Shown here: positions 8,479 to 16,710 of the stretch, piece by piece | Numbering within the stretch: the stretch's first letter is position 1 | How the letters are laid out: each line of letters opens with the position of its first letter | DNA from: Sphingorhabdus sp. SMR4y | Lineage (GTDB): Bacteria > Pseudomonadota > Alphaproteobacteria > Sphingomonadales > Sphingomonadaceae | Length of the DNA stretch: 64,000 bases | Assembly: GCF_002218195.1 (NCBI RefSeq) | Contig: NZ_CP022336.1 | Location: 2,351,001 to 2,415,000 of the forward strand | Reading direction: 5' to 3' | The notes under the pieces: generated by a model | Told to the model about the DNA's origin: nothing | What the model saw: only the letters and a program-made list of their open reading frames with translations | Databases searched by the model: none | Translations under genes and position numbers: made by a program

Positions 8479-10101
8479 TCATATCCGCGCCACCCCGAAG
8501 GCATTGGGATGCAGTGTCCGGTTTTGCGCCTCGAAAATTGTTTCCAGCGCAAAGCCAAGGACCTTGCGGCTGTCGCGTGGATCGATCACACCGTTGTCGA
8601 GTATCCGGCCGGAGGTGAAGAAGGCGCTTTCCTGCGCTTCGAAAATATCCTTGATCCGCTGTTCCTGTTTGGCAATCGCGTCTTCGTCCGGCTCCACGCC
8701 CTTGCGCTTCGCCTGCACCCGCGCGACATGGCTCATTGTATTGGCCGCCGATGCCCCCGCCATGACGCCGGTCTTGGCATTGGGCCAGCTGAACAGGAAA
8801 TCGGGTTCGAAGGCGACACCGCTCATGCCGTAATTGCCGGCACCAAAGCTCGCACCGATATAAAGAGCCAGTTTCGGCACCCGGACGTTGGAGACCGCCT
8901 GGATCATCTTGCTGCCCAGCTTGATCATGCCCTTATGCTCGGACTCGGTGCCGACAATATAGCCGGTGGTATTGTTGAGGAAGATGATCGGCAGTTCCGA
9001 CTGGTCGCAGAGCTGCAAGAAATGCGTGGCCTTGGCCGCCGCTTCGGGGTCAAACGGGCCGTTGTTGCCGATCAGGCCGACCGCATGGCCCATGATGCTC
9101 GCCTGCATGCAGACGGTGCCGGGGCCATAGCGCGGCTTGAATTCCTCGAAATCGGAACCGTCGACGATCCGTGCTGCGACTTCGCGCACATCATAGGGAA
9201 TGGTATAGTCGACCGGCACCACGCCCGCGATCTCGTCAATATCATAGACGGGCTCTTCATAGTCATTGCGGCGGATCGGGGTGGTATTCTTGTTCCAGTC
9301 GAGCCGCCCCATGGTTTCGCGGGCAATGGCAATGCCATGGGCGTCGTCATCGGCAAGATATTCCACGCTGCCGGTGGTTGATGCGTGCATTTCCGAGCCG
9401 CCCAGTTCGCGGTCATTGGCAACCTCTCCGGTGGCGGCATGGACAAGGGCTGCACCGCCCAGCGCGGCCATGCCATTGTCGCGAATGCCGATCACATAAT
9501 CCGACATGCCGGGCATATAGGCGCCGCCTGCGGTCGAAGGTCCGTGTAACACGACCATGGTCGGAATGCCCGCCGCGCTCAGCCAGGCGAGGTTCCGGAA
9601 CAGCATGCCGCCATGGGCCCACAGTTCGACCTTATATTCCATCAGGTTCGCACCCGCGCTTTCGACCAGATGGATGAACGGCAATTTGAGATCCTGGGCG
9701 ATTTTCTGCGCGCCCTTGCTGGCGTCCCAGCCGCCGGTGGTGGCCGCGCCGGCGCGAATACCGCTGTCATCGACCCAGATCATGCAGCGCACGCCTTTGA
9801 CAAAGCCGATGCCCAGGATCACGCTGCCGCCCGGGATGCTGGTCTCGGGATTGCTGTCCTCGACCAGATAATTGGCCATATTGTATAGCTGCAGCCACGG
9901 CATGCCGGGATCGAGCAGACGTTTCAGTCGCTCGTGCGGCGTCAACTGGCCGCGTTTTTCAAAAGTCGGCCGGCGTTTTTCCGAGGCTGCGATGGCCCGG
10001 TTCTCGAGGCTGCGCAAATGATCGATCAGCGCCAGCATATCCTTGCGATTCTGGGCAAAACCTTCCGAACCGGTGACAATTTTCGATTTGAACTGGGGCA
10101 T
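8479..10101 (-). CDS. acyl-CoA carboxylase beta subunit (carboxyltransferase)
   Basis: The 540-residue protein is a full-length carboxyltransferase of the acetyl/propionyl/methylcrotonyl-CoA carboxylase beta family. It has GQLTPHERLKRLLDPG at about residues 50-65. The glycine-rich oxyanion segments include GPSTAGGAYMPGMSD in the N-terminal half and GASFGAGNYGMSGVAFEP in the C-terminal half. It would transfer carboxybiotin CO2 to the acyl-CoA bound by the complex with the 5448-7445 subunit. It is the first gene of the minus transcript and faces the TetR gene across a 121-base control region. Substrate preference (methylcrotonyl-, geranyl- or other acyl-CoA) cannot be settled by eye. Confidence 0.92.
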   Translation of the reverse strand: MPQFKSKIVTGSEGFAQNRKDMLALIDHLRSLENRAIAASEKRRPTFEKRGQLTPHERLKRLLDPGMPWLQLYNMANYLVEDSNPETSIPGGSVILGIGFVKGVRCMIWVDDSGIRAGAATTGGWDASKGAQKIAQDLKLPFIHLVESAGANLMEYKVELWAHGGMLFRNLAWLSAAGIPTMVVLHGPSTAGGAYMPGMSDYVIGIRDNGMAALGGAALVHAATGEVANDRELGGSEMHASTTGSVEYLADDDAHGIAIARETMGRLDWNKNTTPIRRNDYEEPVYDIDEIAGVVPVDYTIPYDVREVAARIVDGSDFEEFKPRYGPGTVCMQASIMGHAVGLIGNNGPFDPEAAAKATHFLQLCDQSELPIIFLNNTTGYIVGTESEHKGMIKLGSKMIQAVSNVRVPKLALYIGASFGAGNYGMSGVAFEPDFLFSWPNAKTGVMAGASAANTMSHVARVQAKRKGVEPDEDAIAKQEQRIKDIFEAQESAFFTSGRILDNGVIDPRDSRKVLGFALETIFEAQNRTLHPNAFGVARI

Positions 10102-10138
10102 TTTCAGGACGCCTTTGCGGGGAATGGCTTGGCCGAAT

Positions 10139-10183
10139 AATGGCTATTTGACACGTTGAGTCTCCTATGGCTATTTGAATAGC
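10139..10183. promoter_or_regulatory. candidate TetR operator between divergent genes
   Basis: The 12-base word ATGGCTATTTGA occurs twice, at 10140-10151 and 10167-10178. The second copy extends into a perfect dyad GCTATT-TG-AATAGC at 10170-10183. The site lies between the carboxyltransferase start (10101) and the regulator start (10223), where an autoregulated TetR protein would bind. Binding is inferred. Confidence 0.5.
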
Positions 10184-10222
10184 ATTCGGTATTTTCGAGT
10201 CAAGCTCATTAAAGGACAGATT

Positions 10223-10951
10223 TTGGCGACTAAAGCGGTCAATCCGGAAACCCAGCGGGCCAAGCTGGAGCGCAAGGAACGGGCGATTCTCGGTGCGGCG
10301 CGCGCCATTTTCGTCGAACATGGCTTTGACGGCGCGCGCATGTCCGAGATCGCGCGGCGGGCGGGGATCGGCGAAGGCACGATATACAGCTATTACGAAT
10401 CCAAGGCGGAACTGATGCTCGCGGTGTTGCAGCAGTTCTGGGATGTGCTGACCCGCGAGGCCGAAGCGGTCATGGCGTCAACACAGGCAGAAGATTTTGC
10501 CGGCCGGTTGCGCGCCTTGGCCGAATATCATCTGAACACGGTGATCGTGAACGCCGACTTCATCAACCTGAGCTTTGCGCTGCGCCGCAACAACAGCGAG
10601 GTCAGCATGTCACGCGACCATCTGCGCCACTATGTCACGGTTTTCGACCAGCTGTTCCGGCGCGGGCAGGATCGCGGCGAGTTGCGCCGGGATGCGGTGT
10701 TGTGGCAGGCGCGGGATATCTTCTACGGCAGCCTCGAATATAGCGCGCGATCGATCGAGATGACTATCGACGAAGACCGGGCGGAACGGCAGCAAGGCCC
10801 GGTGGTCGATCAGATGGTGGCCCTGTTTCGGGCGCATTATGGTACGGACCGCGACGGACCAGCTGCGGACGGCGGGGATTTCAAGCAGCTGTCCCGGCAG
10901 ATCGAACAGCTCGACGCGAAACTCGAGGCCCTGACAAAACGGCTTTCCTGA
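10223..10951 (+). CDS. TetR/AcrR family transcriptional regulator
   Basis: The 242-residue protein has a TetR N-terminal helix-turn-helix: ERKERAILGAARAIFVEHGF followed by ARMSEIARRAGIGEGTIYSY and YYESKAELM. The C-terminal ligand domain is helical and not diagnostic. I choose the TTG at 10223 because AAAGGA ends six bases upstream. A TTG at 10175 keeps the frame but lacks a ribosome site and would overlap the dyad at 10170-10183. It is divergent from the acyl-CoA carboxylase operon, so it probably represses that operon, perhaps relieved by an acyl-CoA. The ligand is unknown. Confidence 0.9.
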   Translation: MATKAVNPETQRAKLERKERAILGAARAIFVEHGFDGARMSEIARRAGIGEGTIYSYYESKAELMLAVLQQFWDVLTREAEAVMASTQAEDFAGRLRALAEYHLNTVIVNADFINLSFALRRNNSEVSMSRDHLRHYVTVFDQLFRRGQDRGELRRDAVLWQARDIFYGSLEYSARSIEMTIDEDRAERQQGPVVDQMVALFRAHYGTDRDGPAADGGDFKQLSRQIEQLDAKLEALTKRLS

Positions 10952-10959
10952 CGGGCAAA

Positions 10960-10983
10960 AAAGAGCGCCCGAAGGCGCTCTTT
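10960..10983. terminator. bidirectional rho-independent terminator
   Basis: AAAGAGCGCC and GGCGCTCTTT form a perfect ten-base stem around CGAA, with an A-run on the left and T-rich sequence on the right. It sits between the convergent ends of the TetR gene and the FadB-like gene and can serve both. Confidence 0.85.
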
Positions 10984-11003
10984 CTTGTCGTTTCTGATTT
11001 CGC

Positions 11004-13193
11004 TCAAGCCGCTTTGTAGAAGCTCTCGCCGGCGTCCGCTTTCTCGCGGAAGCTCATCGGCGGCTTGAACCGCTCGCCATATTTCTGCGCGAGATTGTCG
11101 GCGATGCGGACAAAATTGTCGACACCCATCGTGTCGATATGGCTCATCGGGCCGCCGGTCCAGGGCGCGAAGCCCCAGCCGAAGATCGCGCCCAGATCGG
11201 CGGATTGCGGATCGCTGACAACTTCCTCGTCGAAACATTGCGCGGTGGCGATCAGCTGGATGAACATCAGCCGCTGCTTGACCTCTTCGACATCCGGCTG
11301 TTCTTCGGCCAGCGGGAAATGGTCGGCCAGGCCGGGCCACAGTTTCTTGGAGCCGTCTTCGGCATATTCGTAGAAGCCGCCGCCGAAGCGCCGTCCGCGC
11401 CGGTCGATCTTGTTGACCATGATCTCCATCAGATCCTCGGTGCCGCTCGGGACATAGGCATCGCCCATCTCTTCCTTGGTCGAAGTCATGATGTCATAGC
11501 CAAGCTGCAGGGTGGTTTCATCAACTACTGCCAGCGGTCCGATCGGCATGCCCATGGCGATGGCTGCATTTTCGATCAGCGCCGGTTTTACGCCTTCCGC
11601 TACCATGAGCATCGCTTCATTGGCATAAGGCGGGAACACGCGGTTGGTGTAGAAGCCGCGGACATCCTTGACCACGATCGGCACCTTGCGGATTTTCGCA
11701 TTATAGTCGAGTGCGACCGCCAGAGCCTTGTCACCGGTTTCGGCGCCAGGAATGATTTCAAGCAGTGGCATTTTCTCGACCGGCGAGAAGAAATGCATGC
11801 CGATAAACTGGTCGGGCCGCTCGCTGTTCTTGGCCAGGCCGGTAATCGGCAGGGTCGAGGTGTTCGAAGCAAAGACGACATCCTTGCCGATGACCGCTTC
11901 GGCCTTCTTGATCACGTCGGCCTTGACGTCGGGCCGCTCGAACACGGCTTCGATGATCAGGTCGACATCTTTCAGGTCGTCATAATTGTCGGTCGGGGTG
12001 ATCCGCGCCATGAAGGCGTCGGCCTTTTCCTGCGTCATCTTGCCGCGTTTCACGCCCTTGTCGACGATCTTCTGGCTGTAATCGATGGCCTTCTGCGCTT
12101 CTTCCATATTGCGGTCGAGGACGATGACATTCATGCCGCCCTTGGCTGTTACATGGGTGATGCCCGATCCCATCAGGCCGGCACCGAGAACGCCGACGGT
12201 CTTGATATCGGACGGCGGAACACCTTCCGGACGCGCCGCGCCTTTCTCCGCTGCCTGCTTGTTGATGAACAGGGTGCGGATCATGTTCTTCGCCTGAGGG
12301 CCGCTAAGCAATTTGGTGAAATATTTGCTTTCGACGCGCAATGCGGTGTCGATCGGCAACATGGAACCTTCGTAGAGGCAGGACAGGATTGCCTTGACCG
12401 CTTCGAAATTGCCCTTGCTCTGCTTCAGCGCCATCGCCGAGGAACCGAGATAGAGCGGAACGGCGCGGGGATCCATCGATCCGGCGCCGCCGGGGAACTT
12501 ATAGCCCTTCCTGTCCCATGGCGCAGAGGCCTTGGGATTGGCCTTGACCCACGCTTTCGCCTTGGCAACCACCTCGTCGACCGGGACAACTTCATCAACA
12601 ATCTTCTGCGCGAGCGCAGCCTGCGGGTTCATCGGCTGACCGGTCATGATCGCCATGCCTGCGGCCTGCAAGCCTGCGAGACGGGGCAGGCGCTGGGTGC
12701 CGCCGCCGCCGGGCAGCAGGCCAACCTGCACTTCGGGCAGACCGAGCTGAATCTTCGGATGATCGGCGCAAACGCGATAGTGGCAGGCCAGTGCCAGTTC
12801 GAGACCGCCACCAAGGGCCAGTCCGTTCAGCGCGCAGGCTACCGGCTTGGCGTGGGCGGTTCCCTTGAGCAGTTCCTTGGCCGTATGTCCGCCAGTTTCC
12901 ATGCGGCGCAGCATGCCGTTCAATTCCCAGGCGCCCTCAAAGGCCTCGGCCATGCTGTCGGCCTTGGATGCGCCGAGCATGTTGAGATCGGCGCCGGCGA
13001 GGAAGCCGGATTTCTTGCCCGATGTGATCACCGCGCCCTTGATCGCGTCGTTGCTGATCAGCTCTTCGGTAAAGCCCTTGAAATCGGCGATCAGCGCCTG
13101 GTTCCAGACGTTCATTGACTGGCCGGGCAGATCGATCGTGACCAGGGCGATGCCGTCGCTGTCGATATCGACGGTAAATGTTTCGTAGCTCAT
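11004..13193 (-). CDS. bifunctional enoyl-CoA hydratase / 3-hydroxyacyl-CoA dehydrogenase (FadB/FadJ type)
   Basis: The 729-residue multifunctional beta-oxidation protein has an N-terminal crotonase domain with [12 protein letters not shown] near residue 62 and [11 protein letters not shown] at 128-138. The catalytic glutamates are expected at Glu132 and Glu154 ([20 protein letters not shown]). A dehydrogenase domain begins with the NAD-binding [12 protein letters not shown] at about 334-345 and includes [17 protein letters not shown]. It hydrates 2-enoyl-CoA and oxidises 3-hydroxyacyl-CoA. The thiolase gene lies directly upstream, so the two probably form the trifunctional complex. The ATG start has AAGGAA upstream. 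Confidence 0.95.
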   Translation of the reverse strand: MSYETFTVDIDSDGIALVTIDLPGQSMNVWNQALIADFKGFTEELISNDAIKGAVITSGKKSGFLAGADLNMLGASKADSMAEAFEGAWELNGMLRRMETGGHTAKELLKGTAHAKPVACALNGLALGGGLELALACHYRVCADHPKIQLGLPEVQVGLLPGGGGTQRLPRLAGLQAAGMAIMTGQPMNPQAALAQKIVDEVVPVDEVVAKAKAWVKANPKASAPWDRKGYKFPGGAGSMDPRAVPLYLGSSAMALKQSKGNFEAVKAILSCLYEGSMLPIDTALRVESKYFTKLLSGPQAKNMIRTLFINKQAAEKGAARPEGVPPSDIKTVGVLGAGLMGSGITHVTAKGGMNVIVLDRNMEEAQKAIDYSQKIVDKGVKRGKMTQEKADAFMARITPTDNYDDLKDVDLIIEAVFERPDVKADVIKKAEAVIGKDVVFASNTSTLPITGLAKNSERPDQFIGMHFFSPVEKMPLLEIIPGAETGDKALAVALDYNAKIRKVPIVVKDVRGFYTNRVFPPYANEAMLMVAEGVKPALIENAAIAMGMPIGPLAVVDETTLQLGYDIMTSTKEEMGDAYVPSGTEDLMEIMVNKIDRRGRRFGGGFYEYAEDGSKKLWPGLADHFPLAEEQPDVEEVKQRLMFIQLIATAQCFDEEVVSDPQSADLGAIFGWGFAPWTGGPMSHIDTMGVDNFVRIADNLAQKYGERFKPPMSFREKADAGESFYKAA

Positions 13194-13215
13194 ATTCTTT
13201 TCCTTATTTTCCCAT

Positions 13216-13240
13216 CCTGTGCTCCGCCGCAGGGGCGGAG
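13216..13240. repeat. small intergenic hairpin
   Basis: CTCCGCC (13222-13228) and GGCGGAG (13234-13240) pair around a five-base loop, and CCTGTG precedes them. It resembles the left part of the repeat at 8379-8458 and lies between the thiolase and FadB-like genes. Confidence 0.5.
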
Positions 13241-13248
13241 GACGAAAA

Positions 13249-14463
13249 TCAGTTCACGCGTTCGATAATCGTGGCGATTCCCATGCCGCCGCCGATACAC
13301 AGCGTCGAAAGAGCGGTGGACTTGCCGGAACGTTCGAGTTCGTCGAGCGCGGTGCCCAGAATCATTGCGCCGGTTGCGCCGAGAGGATGGCCCATGGCGA
13401 TCGCGCCGCCATTGACGTTGATATCGCCATGGTCGACCTTCATCGCATCCATGAAACGCAGGACAACGGCAGCAAATGCCTCGTTCAATTCCCACAGGTC
13501 AATGTCGTTCGCGGTCATGCCGGCGCGTTCGAGCGCCTTTTTCGCGGCGAATTCGGGACCGGTGAGCATGATCGTCGGTTCCGAACCGATGGAAGCCATC
13601 GAAATGATCCGGGCGCGTGGCTTCAGACCGTATTTTTCGGCGGCTTTTTCGTTGCCGATCAGTACCGCCGCCGAACCGTCGACAATGCCGGAGCTGTTGC
13701 CGGCGTGGTGGACGTGGTTGATCTTTTCAACATCGGGATGCTTGAGAATCGCGACATCGTCGAAGCCGGGCATCTGTTCGCCCATCATCTGGAAAGCCGG
13801 GCCGAGCGCGCCGAGTGACTGCATGTCGGTTTCGGGCCGCATCAGTTCGTCATGATCGAGCACGACTTCTCCGATGACATCGCGGATCGGCAGAATCGAT
13901 TTGGCGAAGCGCTTCTCGTCCCAGGCCCTGGCGGCGCGCTTCTGACTCTCGACTGCGTAGGCATCGACATCATCGCGGCTATAGCCATATTTGGTGGCGA
14001 TCAGATCGGCGGAAATGCCCTGCGGAACGAAATATTCCTGAAAGACGAGGGAAGGATCGGCCATGCCGCCGAGGCCATCGCTACCCATCGGAATGCGCGA
14101 CATGGATTCGATCCCGCCGCCGATCGCCAGATCGGTTTCGCCGGAGCACACCTTGCCAGCTGCGATATTGACCGCTTCGAGGCCGGATCCGCAGAAGCGG
14201 TTGACCTGAATCGCCGAGGTGGTGTCGGCATAGCCGGCTTTCAGCGCCGCCATGCGGCTGATGACCGCGCCCTGCTCGCCGACGGGAGAGACGCAGCCAA
14301 AGGCGATGTCCTCGACTTCATGGCCTTCTAGCTCGTTGCGATCATTGATCGATGCCAGCACCTGGGCTGACAGATCGAGAGCGGTGATTTCATGCAGGGC
14401 GCCGTCGTTGCGGCCCTTGCCGCGCGGGGACCGCACTGCGTCATAGATAAAGGCTTCGGTCAT
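13249..14463 (-). CDS. acetyl-CoA C-acyltransferase (thiolase)
   Basis: The 404-residue protein is a typical thiolase that splits 3-ketoacyl-CoA with CoA. The nucleophile Cys91 lies in VNRFCGSGLEAVN. The C-terminal catalytic His lies in AMGHPLGATGA, and the second Cys in TLCIGGGMG. It precedes the FadB/J-like gene by 55 bases in the same transcript, the classic beta-oxidation pairing. The start ATG has GAGAGGAA upstream. A LiuR-like palindrome about 75-90 bases upstream may control the pair. Confidence 0.95.
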   Translation of the reverse strand: MTEAFIYDAVRSPRGKGRNDGALHEITALDLSAQVLASINDRNELEGHEVEDIAFGCVSPVGEQGAVISRMAALKAGYADTTSAIQVNRFCGSGLEAVNIAAGKVCSGETDLAIGGGIESMSRIPMGSDGLGGMADPSLVFQEYFVPQGISADLIATKYGYSRDDVDAYAVESQKRAARAWDEKRFAKSILPIRDVIGEVVLDHDELMRPETDMQSLGALGPAFQMMGEQMPGFDDVAILKHPDVEKINHVHHAGNSSGIVDGSAAVLIGNEKAAEKYGLKPRARIISMASIGSEPTIMLTGPEFAAKKALERAGMTANDIDLWELNEAFAAVVLRFMDAMKVDHGDINVNGGAIAMGHPLGATGAMILGTALDELERSGKSTALSTLCIGGGMGIATIIERVN

Positions 14464-14537
14464 AAGGGGTTCCTCTCACTGGAAGAATTGGAAGGATGTT
14501 GCACAATGCTAATGGTGCAGTGCAGCACAGTCAAGCA

Positions 14538-14554
14538 GTTTACGTAAACGTCAA
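14538..14554. promoter_or_regulatory. LiuR-like inverted-repeat operator candidate
   Basis: The sequence TTTACGTAAACGTCAA (14539-14554) is an imperfect dyad of TTTACGT and ACGTCAA. GTTTACGTAAAC at 14538-14549 is itself a perfect palindrome. From memory, MerR-type LiuR regulators of branched-chain amino acid and fatty acid catabolism bind sites of this type. It is 75 bases upstream of the thiolase start. No MerR gene is in the window. Confidence 0.45.
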
Positions 14555-14560
14555 GCAAGA

Positions 14561-14581
14561 CCGGGGGCGACTCGCCCCCGG
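14561..14581 (-). terminator. GC-rich hairpin after the acyl-CoA dehydrogenase gene
   Basis: CCGGGGGCG and CGCCCCCGG form a perfect nine-base stem around three bases. It lies 23 bases beyond the stop of the minus-strand dehydrogenase, and a TCTTGCTTG tract follows on that strand. This implies that the thiolase operon has its own promoter. Confidence 0.65.
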
Positions 14582-14603
14582 AACTGCATAATTCTGTTAT
14601 AAA

Positions 14604-15764
14604 CTATTCGAGGATCGATTGATATTTCTGGCTGAAAACGTCGCGTCCGACGATGTAGCGCATGATCTCGCTCGACCCGGCATAGATGCGGCTCATCCGG
14701 GCGTCGGTGAAGATCCGGCTGATTTCATATTCCTTCATATAGCCGGCGCCGCCGTGCAGTTGCAGTCCGAGATCAGCCATTTCCCATTCGATTTCGCTGC
14801 CCAGCATCTTGCCCTTGGCGGCCATATTGGCCGTCAGGCCACCCTGATTGTGGATATCGACGCATTGATCGACATAGACCTGCAGCATGTCGATTTTCGC
14901 ATCCATTTCGGCCATTTTGAACTGGGTATTCTGCATATCTGACAATTTCTTGCCAAAAACATCCCGTTCCATGACAAATTCGCGTGTCACGTCAAAAGCC
15001 CGCCGCGCTGTGGCAGCATAGCCAACCATCGCGATCAGCCGCTCTTCGGCCAGCCCTTCCATCAGATGGATGAAGCCCTTGCCCGGCGTGCCCAGCGTGT
15101 TTTCCTTGGGTATCTTGACGTTGTTGAAAAACAGCTCGGCAGTATCTTGCGCATGCAGCCCGATTTTTTCCAGATTCTGTCCGCGTTCGAATCCTTCCAT
15201 CCCGCGCTCGAGGATCAGCAGCACCATCGCATGCTTGTCATCAACCCCGTCGATCTTGGCCGCGACAATCACCACATCGGCATTGATGCCGTTCGAGATA
15301 TAGGTTTTTGATCCATTGAGCAGCCAATGGTCGCCCATGTCCTTGGCCGTGCTCTTCATGCCCGAAAGATCGCTGCCGGCGCCCGGTTCGGTCATCGCGA
15401 CGGCGAGAATCGTCTCGCCGGTCACGCATTTCGGCAGAAAACGTTCGCGCTGCTCTTCATTGCCGATATTCTGCAGATAGGGCCCGACCAACCTGCTGTG
15501 CAGCGTGTTATACCACTCGCCGCAGCCCGCCCGTGCGGTTTCCTCGATGATGATCTGTTCATAGCGGAAATCACTGTCGCCCATGCCGCCATATTTTTCA
15601 TCCGGCCAGATCATCAGAAAGCCCTGGTCGCCGGCCTTCTTGAATATTTCGCGATCGACAATTCCGGCTTCGCGGAATTCGTCCATCCGTGGCGCGACTT
15701 CATCGGCGAGAAAACGGCGATAGGCATCGCGGAACATATGCTGTTCTTCGGTAAATTTACGCAT
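14604..15764 (-). CDS. acyl-CoA dehydrogenase
   Basis: The 386-residue flavoprotein has the full acyl-CoA dehydrogenase layout. The FAD-binding loop is VAMTEPGAGSDLSGMKSTA, then DHWLLNGSKTYISNG. The C-terminal QLHGGAGYMKEYEISRIFTD carries family residues, and RIYAGSSEIMRYIVGRD ends the domain. It would introduce the 2,3 double bond for the FadB-like and thiolase enzymes encoded downstream. The ATG start has AAAGGAA upstream. Chain length is not predictable. Confidence 0.94.
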   Translation of the reverse strand: MRKFTEEQHMFRDAYRRFLADEVAPRMDEFREAGIVDREIFKKAGDQGFLMIWPDEKYGGMGDSDFRYEQIIIEETARAGCGEWYNTLHSRLVGPYLQNIGNEEQRERFLPKCVTGETILAVAMTEPGAGSDLSGMKSTAKDMGDHWLLNGSKTYISNGINADVVIVAAKIDGVDDKHAMVLLILERGMEGFERGQNLEKIGLHAQDTAELFFNNVKIPKENTLGTPGKGFIHLMEGLAEERLIAMVGYAATARRAFDVTREFVMERDVFGKKLSDMQNTQFKMAEMDAKIDMLQVYVDQCVDIHNQGGLTANMAAKGKMLGSEIEWEMADLGLQLHGGAGYMKEYEISRIFTDARMSRIYAGSSEIMRYIVGRDVFSQKYQSILE

Positions 15765-15917
15765 GGGAAATTCCTTTTGTCTGAGGAGAGAAAAGCGCGC
15801 TCGAGGCTCGCGATTTGCGACCGGTCATAATGACGCGAGTTTAATCGGTCAATTAAGAAAGAAAGTCGCTGCACAAGACCGTTGCAATTGCCCTTCAATC
15901 CTCGTTATGGCGTTCCC

Positions 15918-16484
15918 GTGAAACAGACAAAAAAACCGTTCATCCTTGGCATTGGTGGAACCACCAGTGCCTCATCCTCGACCGAAGTCGCGCTCGCGAT
16001 TTCCCTGCAAGCCGCCGCAGATGCCGGAGCAGAAACCGAATTGTTCGGGTCGGACCGCCTGATGGCGCTGCCCCATTACCGGTCCGATCCGGCCGGTCTA
16101 AACCAGACCGGCAAGGAATTTGTCGAACTGGTCCGCCGCGCCGACGGCTTTCTGATTTCCAGCCCCGGTTACCACGGCACCATCTCCGGTCTGGTGAAAA
16201 ACGCGATAGATTATATCGAGGAAACATCGACCGATGATCGCGTCTATCTGGATGGCTTGCCGATCGGCCTGATCGTGACCGCTTACGGCTGGCAGGCGGT
16301 TGGCAGCACGCTCGCGGCCCTGCGTTCGATCGTTCACGCCCTGCGCGGCTGGCCGACTCCGCTGGGCGTTGGAATCAATGCTTCGGGCGGAATGTTCAGC
16401 CAGGGCGTCTGCACCGACGAATCGGTGAATGACCAGCTGAAGATGGTCGCCCAGCAGGTTATGCTGCGAGCCGAAGCGCGCTAG
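15918..16484 (+). CDS. NADPH-dependent FMN reductase family protein
   Basis: The product has a flavodoxin-like fold. It starts with FILGIGGTTSASSSTEVALA, in which the serine-rich loop would bind the FMN phosphate. Then SSPGYHGTISGLVKNAIDYI matches the family's flavin and dimer segment. I place the start at GTG 15918 (188 residues). A TTG at 15882 would add twelve residues with no clear function, and neither start has a strong ribosome site. It is divergent from the dehydrogenase gene. It may supply reduced FMN to a partner oxygenase, but none is adjacent. Confidence 0.8.
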   Translation: MKQTKKPFILGIGGTTSASSSTEVALAISLQAAADAGAETELFGSDRLMALPHYRSDPAGLNQTGKEFVELVRRADGFLISSPGYHGTISGLVKNAIDYIEETSTDDRVYLDGLPIGLIVTAYGWQAVGSTLAALRSIVHALRGWPTPLGVGINASGGMFSQGVCTDESVNDQLKMVAQQVMLRAEAR

Positions 16485-16616
16485 ACCGTTTCGGCTGGCC
16501 TGTGCCCGACAGGGGCGGCCACCGCTTTACATCGTCTCCAGAATTTCACCGGGCCTCCGGCCTGTAACCGCTGCGCGCAAGAGATTCGCGCCATGCTGAG
16601 ACCGCCGGACCCGCAA

Positions 16617-16652
16617 TGAAAAACGGCGGCGCCTTTCAGCACCGCCGTTGTC
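16617..16652 (-). terminator. rho-independent terminator for the TonB receptor gene
   Basis: Read on the minus strand, AACGGCGG and CCGCCGTT (16622-16629, 16642-16649) form an eight-base stem. A T-run follows at 16617-16623. It lies about 60 bases after the receptor stop. The rest of the gap 16485-16710 shows nothing else. Confidence 0.75.
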
Positions 16653-16710
16653 CTGTCATTTCCGGGCCCGCCATGATGGTCGATCACAGCGGGCCGATTG
16701 GCTTTACGTC

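Noticed and set aside
11139-13118. 659-residue plus-strand ORF
   Set aside because: It is antisense to the FadB-like gene and arises from high GC codon bias.
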